Positions 33,680 through 43,034 are shown, numbered from the stretch's first letter. The stretch: DNA of 59,183 bases from DATKGL01 sp035510455 (GCA_035510455.1 DATKHB010000001.1:1-59183), one strand, 5' to 3'. Notes: generated by a model not told the origin, from the sequence alone. Translations and numbers: made by a program.

Positions 33680-33685
33680 TTTGAC

Positions 33686-34141
33686 ATGAGCGATCTTAGT
33701 ATATTACATTTCACAGGTGACAACGTTACCGGTGATCCTTTGATAATAAGAAATGAAGTTTTTGTCAAAGAGCAAGGCGTAGCTGCTGAGATAGAATTTG
33801 ATGGCCTAGATAGCTCGTCAGAACACTTTGTGGCTTTTTTAGGTACTGAGGCCGTAGCTGAGGCAAGAGTCAGGATCCCATACGAAAGTTTGGGCCATGG
33901 GGCTTCTGCAATCATTGAGAAAGTGGCCGTGCTAGGCAAACACCGAAAAAAGGGCATTGGAGATTCTCTTATGCTTCATATAGTAAAGAACCTAGAGAGC
34001 AGACCCGGTGTTAAAAGCGCCAATTTAGAGTGCCCGGAGTATTTGATGGGATTTTTTCGAAACGTCGGTTTCATACCTGATCGCAACTTTTTGGACGCAC
34101 CCGATGTTAATAACCGGATAATGTATAGACCGATCCATTAG
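33686..34141 (+). CDS. GNAT-family acetyltransferase (ElaA-like)
   Basis: 151 residues. IRNEVFVKEQGVAAEIEFDG at the start is the ElaA/GNAT entry motif (R-x-x-V-F-V-x-E-Q), motif A is IEKVAVLGKHRKKGIGDSLM (R-K-K-G-I-G acetyl-CoA loop), and the end has FFRNVGFIP. Substrate unknown. Confidence 0.88.
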   Translation: MSDLSILHFTGDNVTGDPLIIRNEVFVKEQGVAAEIEFDGLDSSSEHFVAFLGTEAVAEARVRIPYESLGHGASAIIEKVAVLGKHRKKGIGDSLMLHIVKNLESRPGVKSANLECPEYLMGFFRNVGFIPDRNFLDAPDVNNRIMYRPIH

Positions 34142-34207
34142 TGAGTAGTATTATAGAGATCGCTGTTAATTAATTGATAAGATATTTTTACGATTCAAGG
34201 ATTAGAC

Positions 34208-34642
34208 ATGACTAGACTATTAGGAGAGGACAGAGAGACAGTTACACCGACAAGAAGCTATATGTTTCTTGTTGACGCTCAAACTTTTAGAGAAGAGTTC
34301 CCCGAAGCCGGACAGGTTCTTTCTAGTGGTCCATACGAGCTAGAAGACCCCGACAGGGATCCCCCCGTCAACAAAATACTTTTACAAACACGTAGAAATG
34401 AAGGAGCGGATATCCCGGACGAATATTCCGCTGAGTATCGTCAGGATAGCCAAACTCGCTTTAAATTAGTATATAAAAGGGCTCTGGATAGCTATTTGAT
34501 AGATTACGGGGACGACAGGGGACTACGGCCCGTTAGTCCAGTAGAGGGCGAGTATCATGCTCAGAGATTCGTCGATGATTGGGATCATGCGTTAGCAAAC
34601 GGTTATTTATTGCCCTGGATAAAACCTGTAGAAGAATTTTAG
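34208..34642 (+). CDS. hypothetical protein
   Basis: 144 residues, acidic, soluble, rich in Asp/Glu/Arg; no family recognised. It has a single-gene layout between the acetyltransferase and the VOC gene. Confidence 0.5.
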   Translation: MTRLLGEDRETVTPTRSYMFLVDAQTFREEFPEAGQVLSSGPYELEDPDRDPPVNKILLQTRRNEGADIPDEYSAEYRQDSQTRFKLVYKRALDSYLIDYGDDRGLRPVSPVEGEYHAQRFVDDWDHALANGYLLPWIKPVEEF

Positions 34643-34724
34643 TAGTAGCTTAATTAAGACATTCTTTATCGCTCTTAGACGAGTATAATAAAAAATATAT
34701 TTAGTTAATCTAAGGAGTAAGAAT

Positions 34725-35090
34725 ATGGGACGGGTAGTTCACTTTGAAATTACAGCCGACGATTTAGAACGGGCAAAAAAGTTTTATGGAATTTTTGGTT
34801 GGGAAATTAAGGATGCTGGCATGCCCGGCGCAGAATATTGGTTGGCAACTACTGGAAAAGACGGAATGGGTATAGACGGTGCTATTATGCCCCGTAGCTA
34901 CAGCCCGCAACCGATAATTAACACCATCTCTGTCGACAACCTTGATGAGATGATGGAAAAAGTTAAAGCTTCTGGTGGCAAGATTGACGGTGAGAGACAA
35001 ACCATACCAGGTGTTGGTGATTTTTGCTATGCCTTTGACACTGAAGGTAATAGGTTTGGTATGCTCCAACCGCTTCCACGAGCCTCTTAA
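34725..35090 (+). CDS. VOC-family (glyoxalase/bleomycin-resistance) protein
   Basis: 121 residues with the VOC fold: VVHFEITADDLERAKKFYGI (first metal-ligand strand, His6), FGWEIKDAG, and the final FDTEGNRFGMLQP with the Glu of the second half. Such proteins act as lyases, dioxygenases or drug binders; the substrate is unknown. An AAGGAGT Shine-Dalgarno site precedes the ATG. Confidence 0.9.
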   Translation: MGRVVHFEITADDLERAKKFYGIFGWEIKDAGMPGAEYWLATTGKDGMGIDGAIMPRSYSPQPIINTISVDNLDEMMEKVKASGGKIDGERQTIPGVGDFCYAFDTEGNRFGMLQPLPRAS

Positions 35091-35123
35091 AGAGAGAGTT
35101 TAATTATTATCTGCAGCTTTTAG

Positions 35124-35300
35124 TCAGCGTCCGTAGTTTTGACTGCCATAACCGGGCCCTTCGTCTTCACTCGGATGATTTTTGGTAAGAACACCCATAA
35201 TAGTAGATAGCCCGAATAGCGAAGTGACAGCAATTGTAACCGTGGTTAAAAACTCTTTTCGGGTGACGTCTTTGTTTAATAACTCATCGAATTTTGACAT
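35124..35300 (-). CDS. small secreted or membrane protein with Tat-like signal
   Basis: 58 residues. MSKFDELLNKDVTRKEFLTT carries T-R-K-x-F-L, a variant of the twin-arginine S-R-R-x-F-L motif, followed by a moderately hydrophobic helix (VTIAVTSLFGLSTIMGVL) and a short tail ending GPGYGSQNYGR. Small proteins of this shape are familiar in Saccharibacteria. TatA/TatC lie 5 kb away. The start is ATG 35300 without a strong ribosome site. Confidence 0.65.
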   Translation of the reverse strand: MSKFDELLNKDVTRKEFLTTVTIAVTSLFGLSTIMGVLTKNHPSEDEGPGYGSQNYGR

Positions 35301-35411
35301 TGATTTTTCGGTATTTTAATCTTTTATTTCACTACAAAGCTTATGTCATTAAGCAGTAATTTGTCAACAGCCACTTTTAAAACTTATACGACAGATTATC
35401 GGGCTTTAGAA

Positions 35412-36041
35412 TCAGTTCGCAATGGCAGTATAGGTTACCTGAGTAGAGTAAGACCCGCTACTGACGCTAGTGTCAGCACATACTCCGTACCAGGCCGATG
35501 TGTCTTGAGCCGGATCGGCAGCCGTTGAAGTATCAGCAATAGTATCTGGAGACCCGCCACTGGGCTGCACGGCAGCGAAAGTTATGCTACTGATACTACT
35601 AATCGACGTGTTACTTTGGCTAGTTGTCGGTCCACTACCAAAACTACCAAGCGAATCTACTCGGTAGCCCCAAGTGTCGGCGGTAAGCGCCACTGGGCTA
35701 GCCAGCGTACCGCTGGTTGTGCTGATAGACGCACTGCCGTTTTTAAGAGATGCATTGGTGTTGCTATCATTCAACGTCAGAGTGTAGCCATTGGCATCAT
35801 CAGTTAGTACCGAAACGACGTCGCTCTCTATCGTACACTGGCCGCTAGTTGTTGGCGTAACATTTAAAGAGATAGCCCCTGAGCTACCAATTGTAATACT
35901 GCAAGTCCCCCCGTAAACACATGAACCGTAAGCGCCGCTGCCATAGAGACCGCTCGAGTAGGCGGCCGCTAACGGGTTAATAGATATAAAAATTAGACCT
36001 ATTATTACCAGCAGCAATCCTATAAGGCTTGGTCTCTTCAT
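35412..36041 (-). CDS. secreted beta-rich protein
   Basis: 209 residues with signal peptide (SLIGLLLVIIGLIFISI, cleavage near LAAAYS). The mature part is Ser/Thr/Gly-rich: a short GxYGxG-type segment with two Cys residues, then a WxL-like beta domain (ANGYTLTLNDSNTN, DTWGYRVDS) ending STQVTYTAIAN. The WGYR and final TAIA resemble WxL-domain-like wall proteins, which go with DUF916 proteins; the next gene upstream is DUF916-like and 5 bases away. Confidence 0.65.
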   Translation of the reverse strand: MKRPSLIGLLLVIIGLIFISINPLAAAYSSGLYGSGAYGSCVYGGTCSITIGSSGAISLNVTPTTSGQCTIESDVVSVLTDDANGYTLTLNDSNTNASLKNGSASISTTSGTLASPVALTADTWGYRVDSLGSFGSGPTTSQSNTSISSISSITFAAVQPSGGSPDTIADTSTAADPAQDTSAWYGVCADTSVSSGSYSTQVTYTAIAN

Positions 36042-36046
36042 GCTAT

Positions 36047-36889
36047 TTATTTCTTTTTGGACTTTGGTTTTTTAGACCTACGGGTAGTTCGGTAAATAAA
36101 GCGCATAATGATCAGTAGAACCAGCACGACTACTACTATTAGTAGATACATTCTTACCGTGTGGGACATAACCAGCACCCATTTAGTGGGTAATTTATGT
36201 TCATGCCCTAAAAAATTAATGGTGCCGGAAACTTTGAATATCCCAATGCTTGGCGACTTATCCCATGGGATAGTTATTCGCCGAATTGTCTGCGGCAAGA
36301 CTTCTTTAACTGTACTTAGACTGTACTTAGACTGTCCAAACACATCCTTAACGCTAACTTGAATGGTTGCTGGGAAGTTGAGCCCCCCGCTATCTTCTAT
36401 CCTAATAGTCGAGGTCAGTGGCGGCTCCTGGAAAGGGTTTGATTGCCAAGTTAGCAACTTGCCGCCTTGCGTAACTGGACCGGCAACTTGTATGTAGAAT
36501 ATTTCACCAACCCGTTCGTTGAGGGTAATAGTATTTGGGATTTTCGGGTACTGAGTCTGAGCAAAGGCCACAGCGAAATAGGCACCTGGTAGAGTAGTTT
36601 TTGGAACGGTTATCGAATAGTCGACCTTCATCGATTGGGTAGGACTAATACTAGATGAACCAATTGAAAACTTGAACCAACCGGCCGGGTTTGGAGCGTT
36701 AGCTATAGGCGTAAAATCCGGCGCATAATCCTCCCCGGTAACATGATACGGTGAACTATAAATCTGAAAATTGTAAGTGGTGTTTCCTTGATCTATTACC
36801 TGGAACGAACTATTGTAGACCGAACCAGGATTTATAACCGGCGTGGTCGAAGTCGGGCTCATTGTTATGTCTTGCGGAGCAGCATGCAC
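36047..36889 (-). CDS. DUF916-like surface protein, 5' end probably truncated
   Basis: 280 residues. DITMSPTSTTPVINPGSVYN followed by the Ig-like SSFQVIDQGNTTYNFQIYSS is the DUF916 (WxL-interacting protein) beginning. A membrane helix (MYLLIVVVVLVLLIIMRFIY) and a basic tail end the protein. A normal signal peptide is missing: the first residues read AVAAVHAAPQD, which looks like the last part of one, and the frame hits a stop right upstream. The plus-strand phage-type reading begins exactly here, so the gene was probably cut by a rearrangement. Expression would need the GTG at 36889. Confidence 0.65.
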   Translation of the reverse strand: MHAAPQDITMSPTSTTPVINPGSVYNSSFQVIDQGNTTYNFQIYSSPYHVTGEDYAPDFTPIANAPNPAGWFKFSIGSSSISPTQSMKVDYSITVPKTTLPGAYFAVAFAQTQYPKIPNTITLNERVGEIFYIQVAGPVTQGGKLLTWQSNPFQEPPLTSTIRIEDSGGLNFPATIQVSVKDVFGQSKYSLSTVKEVLPQTIRRITIPWDKSPSIGIFKVSGTINFLGHEHKLPTKWVLVMSHTVRMYLLIVVVVLVLLIIMRFIYRTTRRSKKPKSKKK

Positions 36890-36971
36890 TGCAGCAACAG
36901 CCGTTTATTTTGCCTGTAGCGGGAGCTCGACAACTGTGTCCGTAACCGTTAGCGGCTATATTGGAGCTTAA
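36867..36971 (+). pseudogene. 3' fragment of a phage-type structural gene
   Basis: 34 codons ending in TVSVTVSGYIGA and a TAA that abuts the ATG of the beta-helix/LamG gene, a typical phage gene junction. The reading overlaps the start of the minus-strand DUF916-like gene, and the frame is closed further left. It is best read as the surviving end of the gene that originally preceded the LamG gene. Confidence 0.45.
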
Positions 36972-39695
36972 ATGGCTTCTAAGTACTTTGTTGGCAACGG
37001 TACCAACTGGTCATCAACTTCTTCGTGGTCAACTTCGTCGGGCGGATCCAGTGGCGCAGCCGTTCCAGCTGCCGGTGACGACGTCATTTTAAATAGCAGT
37101 TCTCCGGGTAATTTAACAATCGACGCTAGTACCAATACTATACGCTCAATCGTGATGACTGGGTTCACTAATACTGTAACCCATAGCGCTGCGGTGACTC
37201 TAAATATTGGCGGAGCCACGGCTCCAGTTTCTAATATAGCCTTGGTTTTTGCTGGAACTTATACGATTAGCAACGCTACTACTTCAGCTATTTCTATTGT
37301 CGATACTTCGGCTGCTACTAATACCTATAATTTTAACGGCGCAACGCTCGGTAACCTGACGATAGACAATGGAACGACTACTGCTACAGAACTAACTACA
37401 TCTGGTTACTCCCAAGGAGCGACAGCCGCCACAACGCTTACTCAAGGAAAATTCAATACCAACGGACTATCCGTGACGATCGGTCTTTTCTCGTCTAGCA
37501 ACTCTAACACCCGGGCTTTGACTCTAGGTGCTTCAACGGTAACCGTAACAGGCACTGGGACTGCTTGGAATATGGCTACAGTTGCCAATATGACTCTTTC
37601 AGCAGCCAGTTCAACCATTACTTGTAATGGTGCGGCCGTTACTTTTTCAGGAGGCCCAAGTATAACTTATGGCACTGTTAACTTAACAGGTTCTGGGGTG
37701 GCTACAGTAGTCGGAGCATCGGCGTCTTTTGGCACGCTAAATCGAACGAGTACGGCTGTTACCACAGATTCTTTTAGTATTAATGGGGCTAAAACTGTTA
37801 CCGGTACTCTGACGCTGGCTGGTAACTCGATCACTAACAGATTACTCGTGCAGTCTAGCGTTCTTGGGACACCTATAACCATAACCAATACTGGCGCAAC
37901 AATGACTTGGAGCAATGTAGATTTCCAAGACATAGCGCTTGGAACAGCATATAATGCTTCAGCTATTACGGGAGGTTGCGGTAACTGCCTGGGGAACAGC
38001 AACATAACCTTCACAACAGCTCAAACAAACTATTGGGTGGGGGGAGCGTCTACTACTTGGGCTGCTCTTGCTAACTGGGCTAATTCATCCGGAGGAACAG
38101 CTAGCAGTGGTCGTGTTCCATTGCCTCAAGACACTATCCAGTTTGACTCTCACTCAGTGACCGGTACCGTAACCATTACCAATGCTGGAAGCCCTAGAAT
38201 TGGTTTTAACTTCGATACTACTGGTAATACTCATACTATTAACTTCACCATAACTGGCACGATTTACGGTTATCTAAACTTTACTGGTAACGAAAGCTGG
38301 GGGGCTAGCGGTGGGACTGAAACCTTCTCTGCTAGAAGTAGTGTCAACATTACTAACTACGTTGCAAACAGTGGCACGGCTTCGAGCGTAGTCTTTAACG
38401 GCCCTGGTGGGACATGGACTCTACAGAGTAATTTCGCTTCTAACAGCTTGACTAACAATATCTACACTCTGGCCAATGGGACACTTAATACTAATGGATA
38501 TTCGATGTATTCTAATTCGATTATTATTGATGCTGGTACTTCTCTAATTATGGGAGCCTCGACGCTCTTTTTTCATGGAACTGGGCCTTTTTGGAACGCC
38601 GCAGCTTCCACCGTAACTGCTGATACTTCTACTATTGAAGTCAATTCAGTCTCAACTACCGCTAGAACTTTTGAAGGTGCGGGTCAGACCTATAACAACC
38701 TCACCGTTGCCAGCGGTCCTGCTTCCTCATTTGCCATTACTGGCGCCAACACCTTTAAAACTTTGAGCGTTCCATCTGACTCTATCCTAACTATGCCAGC
38801 TTCTACAACTAACACATTCACTGATTTCAATGTTAACGGCGTCAATAATGGCTATTTAGCACTACCAGGTGTAGTTGGTAACTGGATAACAACGCCTATG
38901 ACATCTGCGCTGCAAATAACTGGCGATATTGACATCTGCGCCTTGGTGGCTATGACCACCTGGACAGTTGCTACGCAACAATGTTTGGTGGTGGCTGAAA
39001 GTGACACCTCTCACCGACAGTACAGGTTTGAAATCGTAGGGGGTACAAACAAGCTCGACTTAATGCTTAGCAACGACGGCCTCACCCAGAATATAGGAAC
39101 ATCGACAGTTGGAACTGGCTTTGCTAACGGGTCAATTAACTGGGTGCGAGCCACCTGGAAGCAGAGCACCGGCGTCGTAACGTTCTATACCTCTGCGGGG
39201 GCGGGCACTCCCAGTTGGGTTCAATTAGGCAGCACGACAACGATAGCGATTGCCTCTATAGCGACTATCAGTACCGAGCTAGAAATAGGCTCTCGTGACG
39301 CTGGCGCATCTTTCAACATGATTGGAAATGTTTATCGTGCTCAGGTCTACAACGGCATTGCCGGAACACTAGAGCTAGATGCCAACTTTGCTACCAAGCC
39401 CTTTGGAGCTAATAGCTTTACTGAAAGCTCATCTAATGCCGCCACCGTTACTATTAACGGTGCTTTAGCCCAAGTTGGTGACGGCAGAGTGTCACTAGTG
39501 TCCTCTACTATCGGGACACAGGCCACCCTTTCGTCTTCTACCCAACAATCATGTAACTACCTGTCTATTCAGGATTCAAAAGCTACAGGTGCTGGCTGGT
39601 ATGCTGGAGCTAACTCAATTAACATCAGTGACAACACTGGTTGGTTCTTCTCTGGAGGAACCAATTTTCTACCATTAACAGGTGCTGGAACTTAG
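36972..39695 (+). CDS. phage-type beta-helix and LamG protein
   Basis: 907 residues, no signal peptide. Two related beta-helix-like units start with KYFVGNGTNWSSTSSWSTSS (residue 4) and NYWVGGASTTWAALANW (about 355), both with an unmistakable N-x-W-S-x-x-x-x-W pattern followed by D-D-V/T-I-x-F/L-N/D. A LamG/concanavalin-like domain (about 635-800: DICALVAMTTW, VRATWKQSTGVV, LEIGSRDAG) follows. Proteins of this plan are typical of phage virions (tail fibre or decoration). Lack of a secretion signal and the Ser/Thr-rich composition agree. No other phage gene is intact nearby. Confidence 0.6.
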   Translation: MASKYFVGNGTNWSSTSSWSTSSGGSSGAAVPAAGDDVILNSSSPGNLTIDASTNTIRSIVMTGFTNTVTHSAAVTLNIGGATAPVSNIALVFAGTYTISNATTSAISIVDTSAATNTYNFNGATLGNLTIDNGTTTATELTTSGYSQGATAATTLTQGKFNTNGLSVTIGLFSSSNSNTRALTLGASTVTVTGTGTAWNMATVANMTLSAASSTITCNGAAVTFSGGPSITYGTVNLTGSGVATVVGASASFGTLNRTSTAVTTDSFSINGAKTVTGTLTLAGNSITNRLLVQSSVLGTPITITNTGATMTWSNVDFQDIALGTAYNASAITGGCGNCLGNSNITFTTAQTNYWVGGASTTWAALANWANSSGGTASSGRVPLPQDTIQFDSHSVTGTVTITNAGSPRIGFNFDTTGNTHTINFTITGTIYGYLNFTGNESWGASGGTETFSARSSVNITNYVANSGTASSVVFNGPGGTWTLQSNFASNSLTNNIYTLANGTLNTNGYSMYSNSIIIDAGTSLIMGASTLFFHGTGPFWNAAASTVTADTSTIEVNSVSTTARTFEGAGQTYNNLTVASGPASSFAITGANTFKTLSVPSDSILTMPASTTNTFTDFNVNGVNNGYLALPGVVGNWITTPMTSALQITGDIDICALVAMTTWTVATQQCLVVAESDTSHRQYRFEIVGGTNKLDLMLSNDGLTQNIGTSTVGTGFANGSINWVRATWKQSTGVVTFYTSAGAGTPSWVQLGSTTTIAIASIATISTELEIGSRDAGASFNMIGNVYRAQVYNGIAGTLELDANFATKPFGANSFTESSSNAATVTINGALAQVGDGRVSLVSSTIGTQATLSSSTQQSCNYLSIQDSKATGAGWYAGANSINISDNTGWFFSGGTNFLPLTGAGT

Positions 39696-39728
39696 AAAGA
39701 GTAATCAGCTACCAAGCTGCATTAACTC

Positions 39729-40142
39729 TTACTTAACTAAGAGAACGCTTTCGTCTCGAATAAAGTTTATTAATCGCTGCGCGGTTCTTATGCTATTTTT
39801 GTTTTTGTTTTGATAGATAATCCCAGTGCGTTTAGTATTTACTTTGTCAATAATGGCCTCGTACCTTTGATAAACCTGTATCGTTAAAGTAGCCTGCGAG
39901 GAGCTAAGACTGTTTATGTAGACTTTTGGTGTTATATTTTCTTTAGTGTTACTTAGTATCTCTTTTATATTGCCCTTATTATCAATTAGAACGTAGCGGA
40001 CTGGGGCAATAACTGCGGTCACCACGATTGTCCCAGACGTCTGGGCTTGGGCCAATGCAGTGTTACTGTTCAAAAATAATAACAAAAATACTAACACCGA
40101 CCCAGTTAATAGACGTGGCAGCTTTCTAAAAAACCCAGACAT
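39729..40142 (-). CDS. secreted protein, unknown function
   Basis: 137 residues with a clear signal peptide (GSVLVFLLLFLNSNTALAQA). The mature part begins TSGTIVVTAVIAPVRYVLID, a beta-rich segment also seen in DUF916/WxL neighbourhoods, and ends basic. It probably belonged to the same minus-strand surface operon as the DUF916-like gene before the phage-type insert separated them. Confidence 0.55.
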   Translation of the reverse strand: MSGFFRKLPRLLTGSVLVFLLLFLNSNTALAQAQTSGTIVVTAVIAPVRYVLIDNKGNIKEILSNTKENITPKVYINSLSSSQATLTIQVYQRYEAIIDKVNTKRTGIIYQNKNKNSIRTAQRLINFIRDESVLLVK

Positions 40143-40246
40143 AAGTCTGGATATAGTAAACTATAATTTACTAACTGTAAATTATCTTATATACATAAGC
40201 TTTATGGATTGACGCTTTGGAAAGAGCAGGCTAGGAGACTAAACGT

Positions 40247-41209
40247 TTAGACGGTAGTGGTGAGGCGTCGTACATCCATGAAGCGCTGGCGCTTAGGATT
40301 AAACTGTGGGTTCGATACTTTAGTTACCGGTTGAACGGTATCTGCAGCTTCTTGCAAGGGTACTGGCATGAGAGTGGGTCGGTTAAGACGAGCGGCTTGG
40401 ATCTCACGGTCCTTTTCTAGCAGTTGTACGACATGACTTGGCCGGCGATTTTGACGATTAGCCCGCCAAATCAAGATAATACTTAGGTTATAAACTAGTA
40501 TGATTGGACCGGCAATCACTAACTGATCAAATATATTGGTGGTTGGTGCCATAATCATGGCGATCACGAAAGCTCCGACGATAACGTATCTTTGGGCATT
40601 GAACAATTTACGCGGCGGCAAAGGACGAATATGATTGGCAAACATCAAAAACAGCGGCAATTGGCATAGCAGCGACGAGCCCAGCAAGTAGACCATTAGA
40701 AATGACATGTATTCTTGGATGGTAAACAGCGGGCGGATCTGGTGGTTGGTAAATTGATGCCGCAAAAAATGTAGGGCAATCGGCAGTCCTATAAAATATC
40801 CAAAACAAAATCCCACAGCCGCAAGTAGTGCCGATACGAAGCTATATTTAATAATTCGACGTCTTATATGATCGGACATAAGTGGCTCCAAAAAGCCTAG
40901 CAGCTGGTAAATAATAACCGGGATGCTGGCCGCGATCCCAACGTACGTGCAAACGCTAAATAAAAAGCCTATGCCACCGCCGGGCGAGGTATATATAAAT
41001 TGCTGCCCCTTGGAGGGACGGAGCAAGAAGCTAACCAGGTACTGCTGAACAAAGTACGCCAAGGTTGAGAAAATTATTATCGAGGCGACTATATAGACCA
41101 AGCGCTTGCGTAGTTCGTACAAGTGCTCTATAAACGGTAAGGTAGCGTCCGACTTACTTGGAGTCAGAATCTTTTTCTGGTGGTGCTTTCTTCTTTGTAT
41201 TTTTTTCAT
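40247..41209 (-). CDS. tatC: Sec-independent protein translocase TatC
   Basis: 320 residues from the ATG at 41209. Six membrane helices; the family N-terminal motif is LPFIEHLYELRKRL, with the E-L-R-x-R that binds twin-arginine signals; the helix LLSDHIRRR..., LLLSSLLCQLP-type and MIMAPT blocks follow. A long basic C-terminal tail of about 80 residues is unusual. The gene overlaps tatA by 56 bases; the frame is open to 41302, but tatA would then be largely covered. Confidence 0.88.
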   Translation of the reverse strand: MKKIQRRKHHQKKILTPSKSDATLPFIEHLYELRKRLVYIVASIIIFSTLAYFVQQYLVSFLLRPSKGQQFIYTSPGGGIGFLFSVCTYVGIAASIPVIIYQLLGFLEPLMSDHIRRRIIKYSFVSALLAAVGFCFGYFIGLPIALHFLRHQFTNHQIRPLFTIQEYMSFLMVYLLGSSLLCQLPLFLMFANHIRPLPPRKLFNAQRYVIVGAFVIAMIMAPTTNIFDQLVIAGPIILVYNLSIILIWRANRQNRRPSHVVQLLEKDREIQAARLNRPTLMPVPLQEAADTVQPVTKVSNPQFNPKRQRFMDVRRLTTTV

Positions 41210-41378
41210 CTTCTTCCACATTATCGCCGCCGAAGCCTTTTCTAAGCTCACGGACGGAATCAGCCAAGCTCTTTGAAAGCTGAGGCAACTTTCTGCCCCC
41301 AAAAAGTAATAATACTATCGCTAGTATTATGATAAGATCCGGCGTGTCTAGATCCAGAAATGCAAAATGTCCGAGCAT
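41154..41378 (-). CDS. tatA: Sec-independent protein translocase TatA
   Basis: 74 residues: short N-terminus, membrane helix (DLIIILAIVLLLFGGRKLPQ) with the invariant F-G-x-K/R-x-L-P hinge, amphipathic helix (SKSLADSVRELRKGF) and a charged tail. With tatC it makes a minimal TatAC system for exporting folded proteins. A GGGGGA Shine-Dalgarno site lies before the ATG. Confidence 0.92.
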   Translation of the reverse strand: MLGHFAFLDLDTPDLIIILAIVLLLFGGRKLPQLSKSLADSVRELRKGFGGDNVEEDEKNTKKKAPPEKDSDSK

Positions 41379-41499
41379 AATTCCCCCATTGGTTGATTCT
41401 ATGTAATTATAGTATCACAAAACTAATTGTAAAGATCTACAACTAAGAATAAACGCTTTGGGGAATATTTACCCTATAAAGAGCCTTGATGCGCTCGTT

Positions 41500-42120
41500 T
41501 TAGCTAGCTGGTTGTTGTGCCAATTGATTTCGTACCCACGTTAAGCCGCGTATACCAGCTCGGTGATGCGTATGAGCCGGTATGGTGACAGTATCGACTC
41601 CTTCAATGACCATCGTTGATAGAGGTACCACAAAATCGAGCCTTGGCTTAATTACCCTGAGTTTGGCCCTGTCATAAGCTGTAAGAGTCGGCTCCACTTC
41701 ATCTTCAAAATGTCGAATTGAGTCGTAACAACTTACGTACCACAACTTACCGTTATAATGGGTGGCTCTTTTTAAGTCCCGCGGGCTGAAAGAGAAGAAA
41801 CTGCCGGCCGACAACCTACCGGCTATACTAGTGGCAGTGACATTACCAAGATCTCTCAGACGATCATAAACATTCATCGCCATACTGCCGCCAGCACTAA
41901 AGCCGACAACTGAAAGATTGCCTATTTGAGCCAGTTTACGAGCTTCTGCCGTAATACCATCAATAGCCTCTTCAAAAGGTTGTCTTGCCCAGTTTACGAA
42001 TGCATATTTGGCGTTTATGCCCGCAACCTCAAAGGCCGCTAGCTCCTTAGCCTCGAAAGGTTGCGGGGTATCAGCCCCTTTATTTAGCCCGTGGATATAT
42101 AAAACTGACCGCTCACTCAT
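41500..42120 (-). CDS. alpha/beta-hydrolase-like protein
   Basis: 206 residues. LYIHGLNKG is the oxyanion strand, VVGFSAGGSMAMNV the nucleophile elbow (G-F-S-A-G) and AHTHHRAGIRG supplies the late His. Acidic residue probably D near LDFVVP. Cytosolic; small size fits an esterase or serine hydrolase of unknown substrate. Confidence 0.7.
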   Translation of the reverse strand: MSERSVLYIHGLNKGADTPQPFEAKELAAFEVAGINAKYAFVNWARQPFEEAIDGITAEARKLAQIGNLSVVGFSAGGSMAMNVYDRLRDLGNVTATSIAGRLSAGSFFSFSPRDLKRATHYNGKLWYVSCYDSIRHFEDEVEPTLTAYDRAKLRVIKPRLDFVVPLSTMVIEGVDTVTIPAHTHHRAGIRGLTWVRNQLAQQPAS

Positions 42121-42272
42121 ATATATAGTTTAAAACCACCCAAAAGTTAGCACAAGTAGGGCGCAACCGGTGCCGACCCCACTACATTACCCGTTATCAG
42201 CTTGTTTAGCTCCAAGGATTGCTATTGCCTATCAGTAATTTTAAGTGGATGATATATGTGTAAGGAGTATTT

Positions 42273-43034
42273 ATGGGTATTACTTGGTTGGTCGTTGTCG
42301 TCGTAATAATATATCTGGCGAATAGCCTAAAAATTATTAAGCAGTACGAAAAAGGCGTAATCTTTAGGTTGGGTAAAATCCGTGAGGGAGTCAAGGAGCC
42401 GGGCCTTTGCGCGCTTATCCCGATTATCGATCATTTGCGTAAAGTAGATCTTAGAATAGTCACACTACCGGTAGATTCACAAAAAGTTATCACCAAAGAC
42501 AACGTTTCGATTGATGTGGCGGCCGTTGCTTATTATCAGGTGCAGGATGCCATTAAATCAGTCGTAGCGATCGCTAATGTCGAATCGGCGATTTATCAGA
42601 TAGCCCAAACGACTGTTCGAAACATCGTCGGCCAAAACATGCTTGATGATGTACTCAGCCAAACGGTCAAGATCAATGAAGCGATCAAGGCGATCCTAGA
42701 TAAGACCACCGAGAAGTGGGGAGTTTACGTTAGCATGGTAGAGCTTAAAGATATTCAACTGCCCGTCAGCATGCAAAGTGCCATGTCGGCTGCCGCTCAA
42801 GCCGAACGTGAAAAAAGAGCTAAGATAATTGCCGCCGAAGGTGAACAGCTTAGCGCTGCCGCTCTTGGAAAGGCCGCCGATATAATATCCAAACACCCAA
42901 TAGCCTTGCAACTTAGAAACTTACAGGTCCTAAGCGAGATTTCCTCAGACAAAAATAGCACGATCATCTTCCCGGCGCAGTTTATGGATACCGTAGCTAG
43001 TGTCAAACAGTTCATGCAAAAAGAAAGCAAGTAA
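42273..43034 (+). CDS. slipin / SPFH (stomatin-like) membrane protein
   Basis: 253 residues. One N-terminal membrane helix (WLVVVVVIIYLANSL), then the band-7 domain: KQYEKGVIFRLGKIREGVKE-PG, VDLRIVTLPVD, NVSIDVAAVAYYQV and the coiled-coil QAEREKRAKIIAAEGE. Slipins form ring or raft-like assemblies in the membrane. In many genomes an NfeD protease gene is adjacent; none is here. A TAAGGAG site precedes the ATG. Confidence 0.92.
   Translation: MGITWLVVVVVIIYLANSLKIIKQYEKGVIFRLGKIREGVKEPGLCALIPIIDHLRKVDLRIVTLPVDSQKVITKDNVSIDVAAVAYYQVQDAIKSVVAIANVESAIYQIAQTTVRNIVGQNMLDDVLSQTVKINEAIKAILDKTTEKWGVYVSMVELKDIQLPVSMQSAMSAAAQAEREKRAKIIAAEGEQLSAAALGKAADIISKHPIALQLRNLQVLSEISSDKNSTIIFPAQFMDTVASVKQFMQKESK

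Larger units (their letters stand above)
33192..33685. other. very AT-rich intergenic region with TTTACA/TGTAAA repeats
   Basis: About 490 bases without a convincing gene; an open frame at 33245-33466 is low-complexity and unlikely to be translated. It contains at least five copies of TTTACA or its complement between 33340 and 33449, and probably the promoters of the surface cluster (leftwards) and the acetyltransferase gene (rightwards). A single TGTGGATAA (DnaA-box-like) occurs near 33498, which alone does not indicate an origin. Confidence 0.5.
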
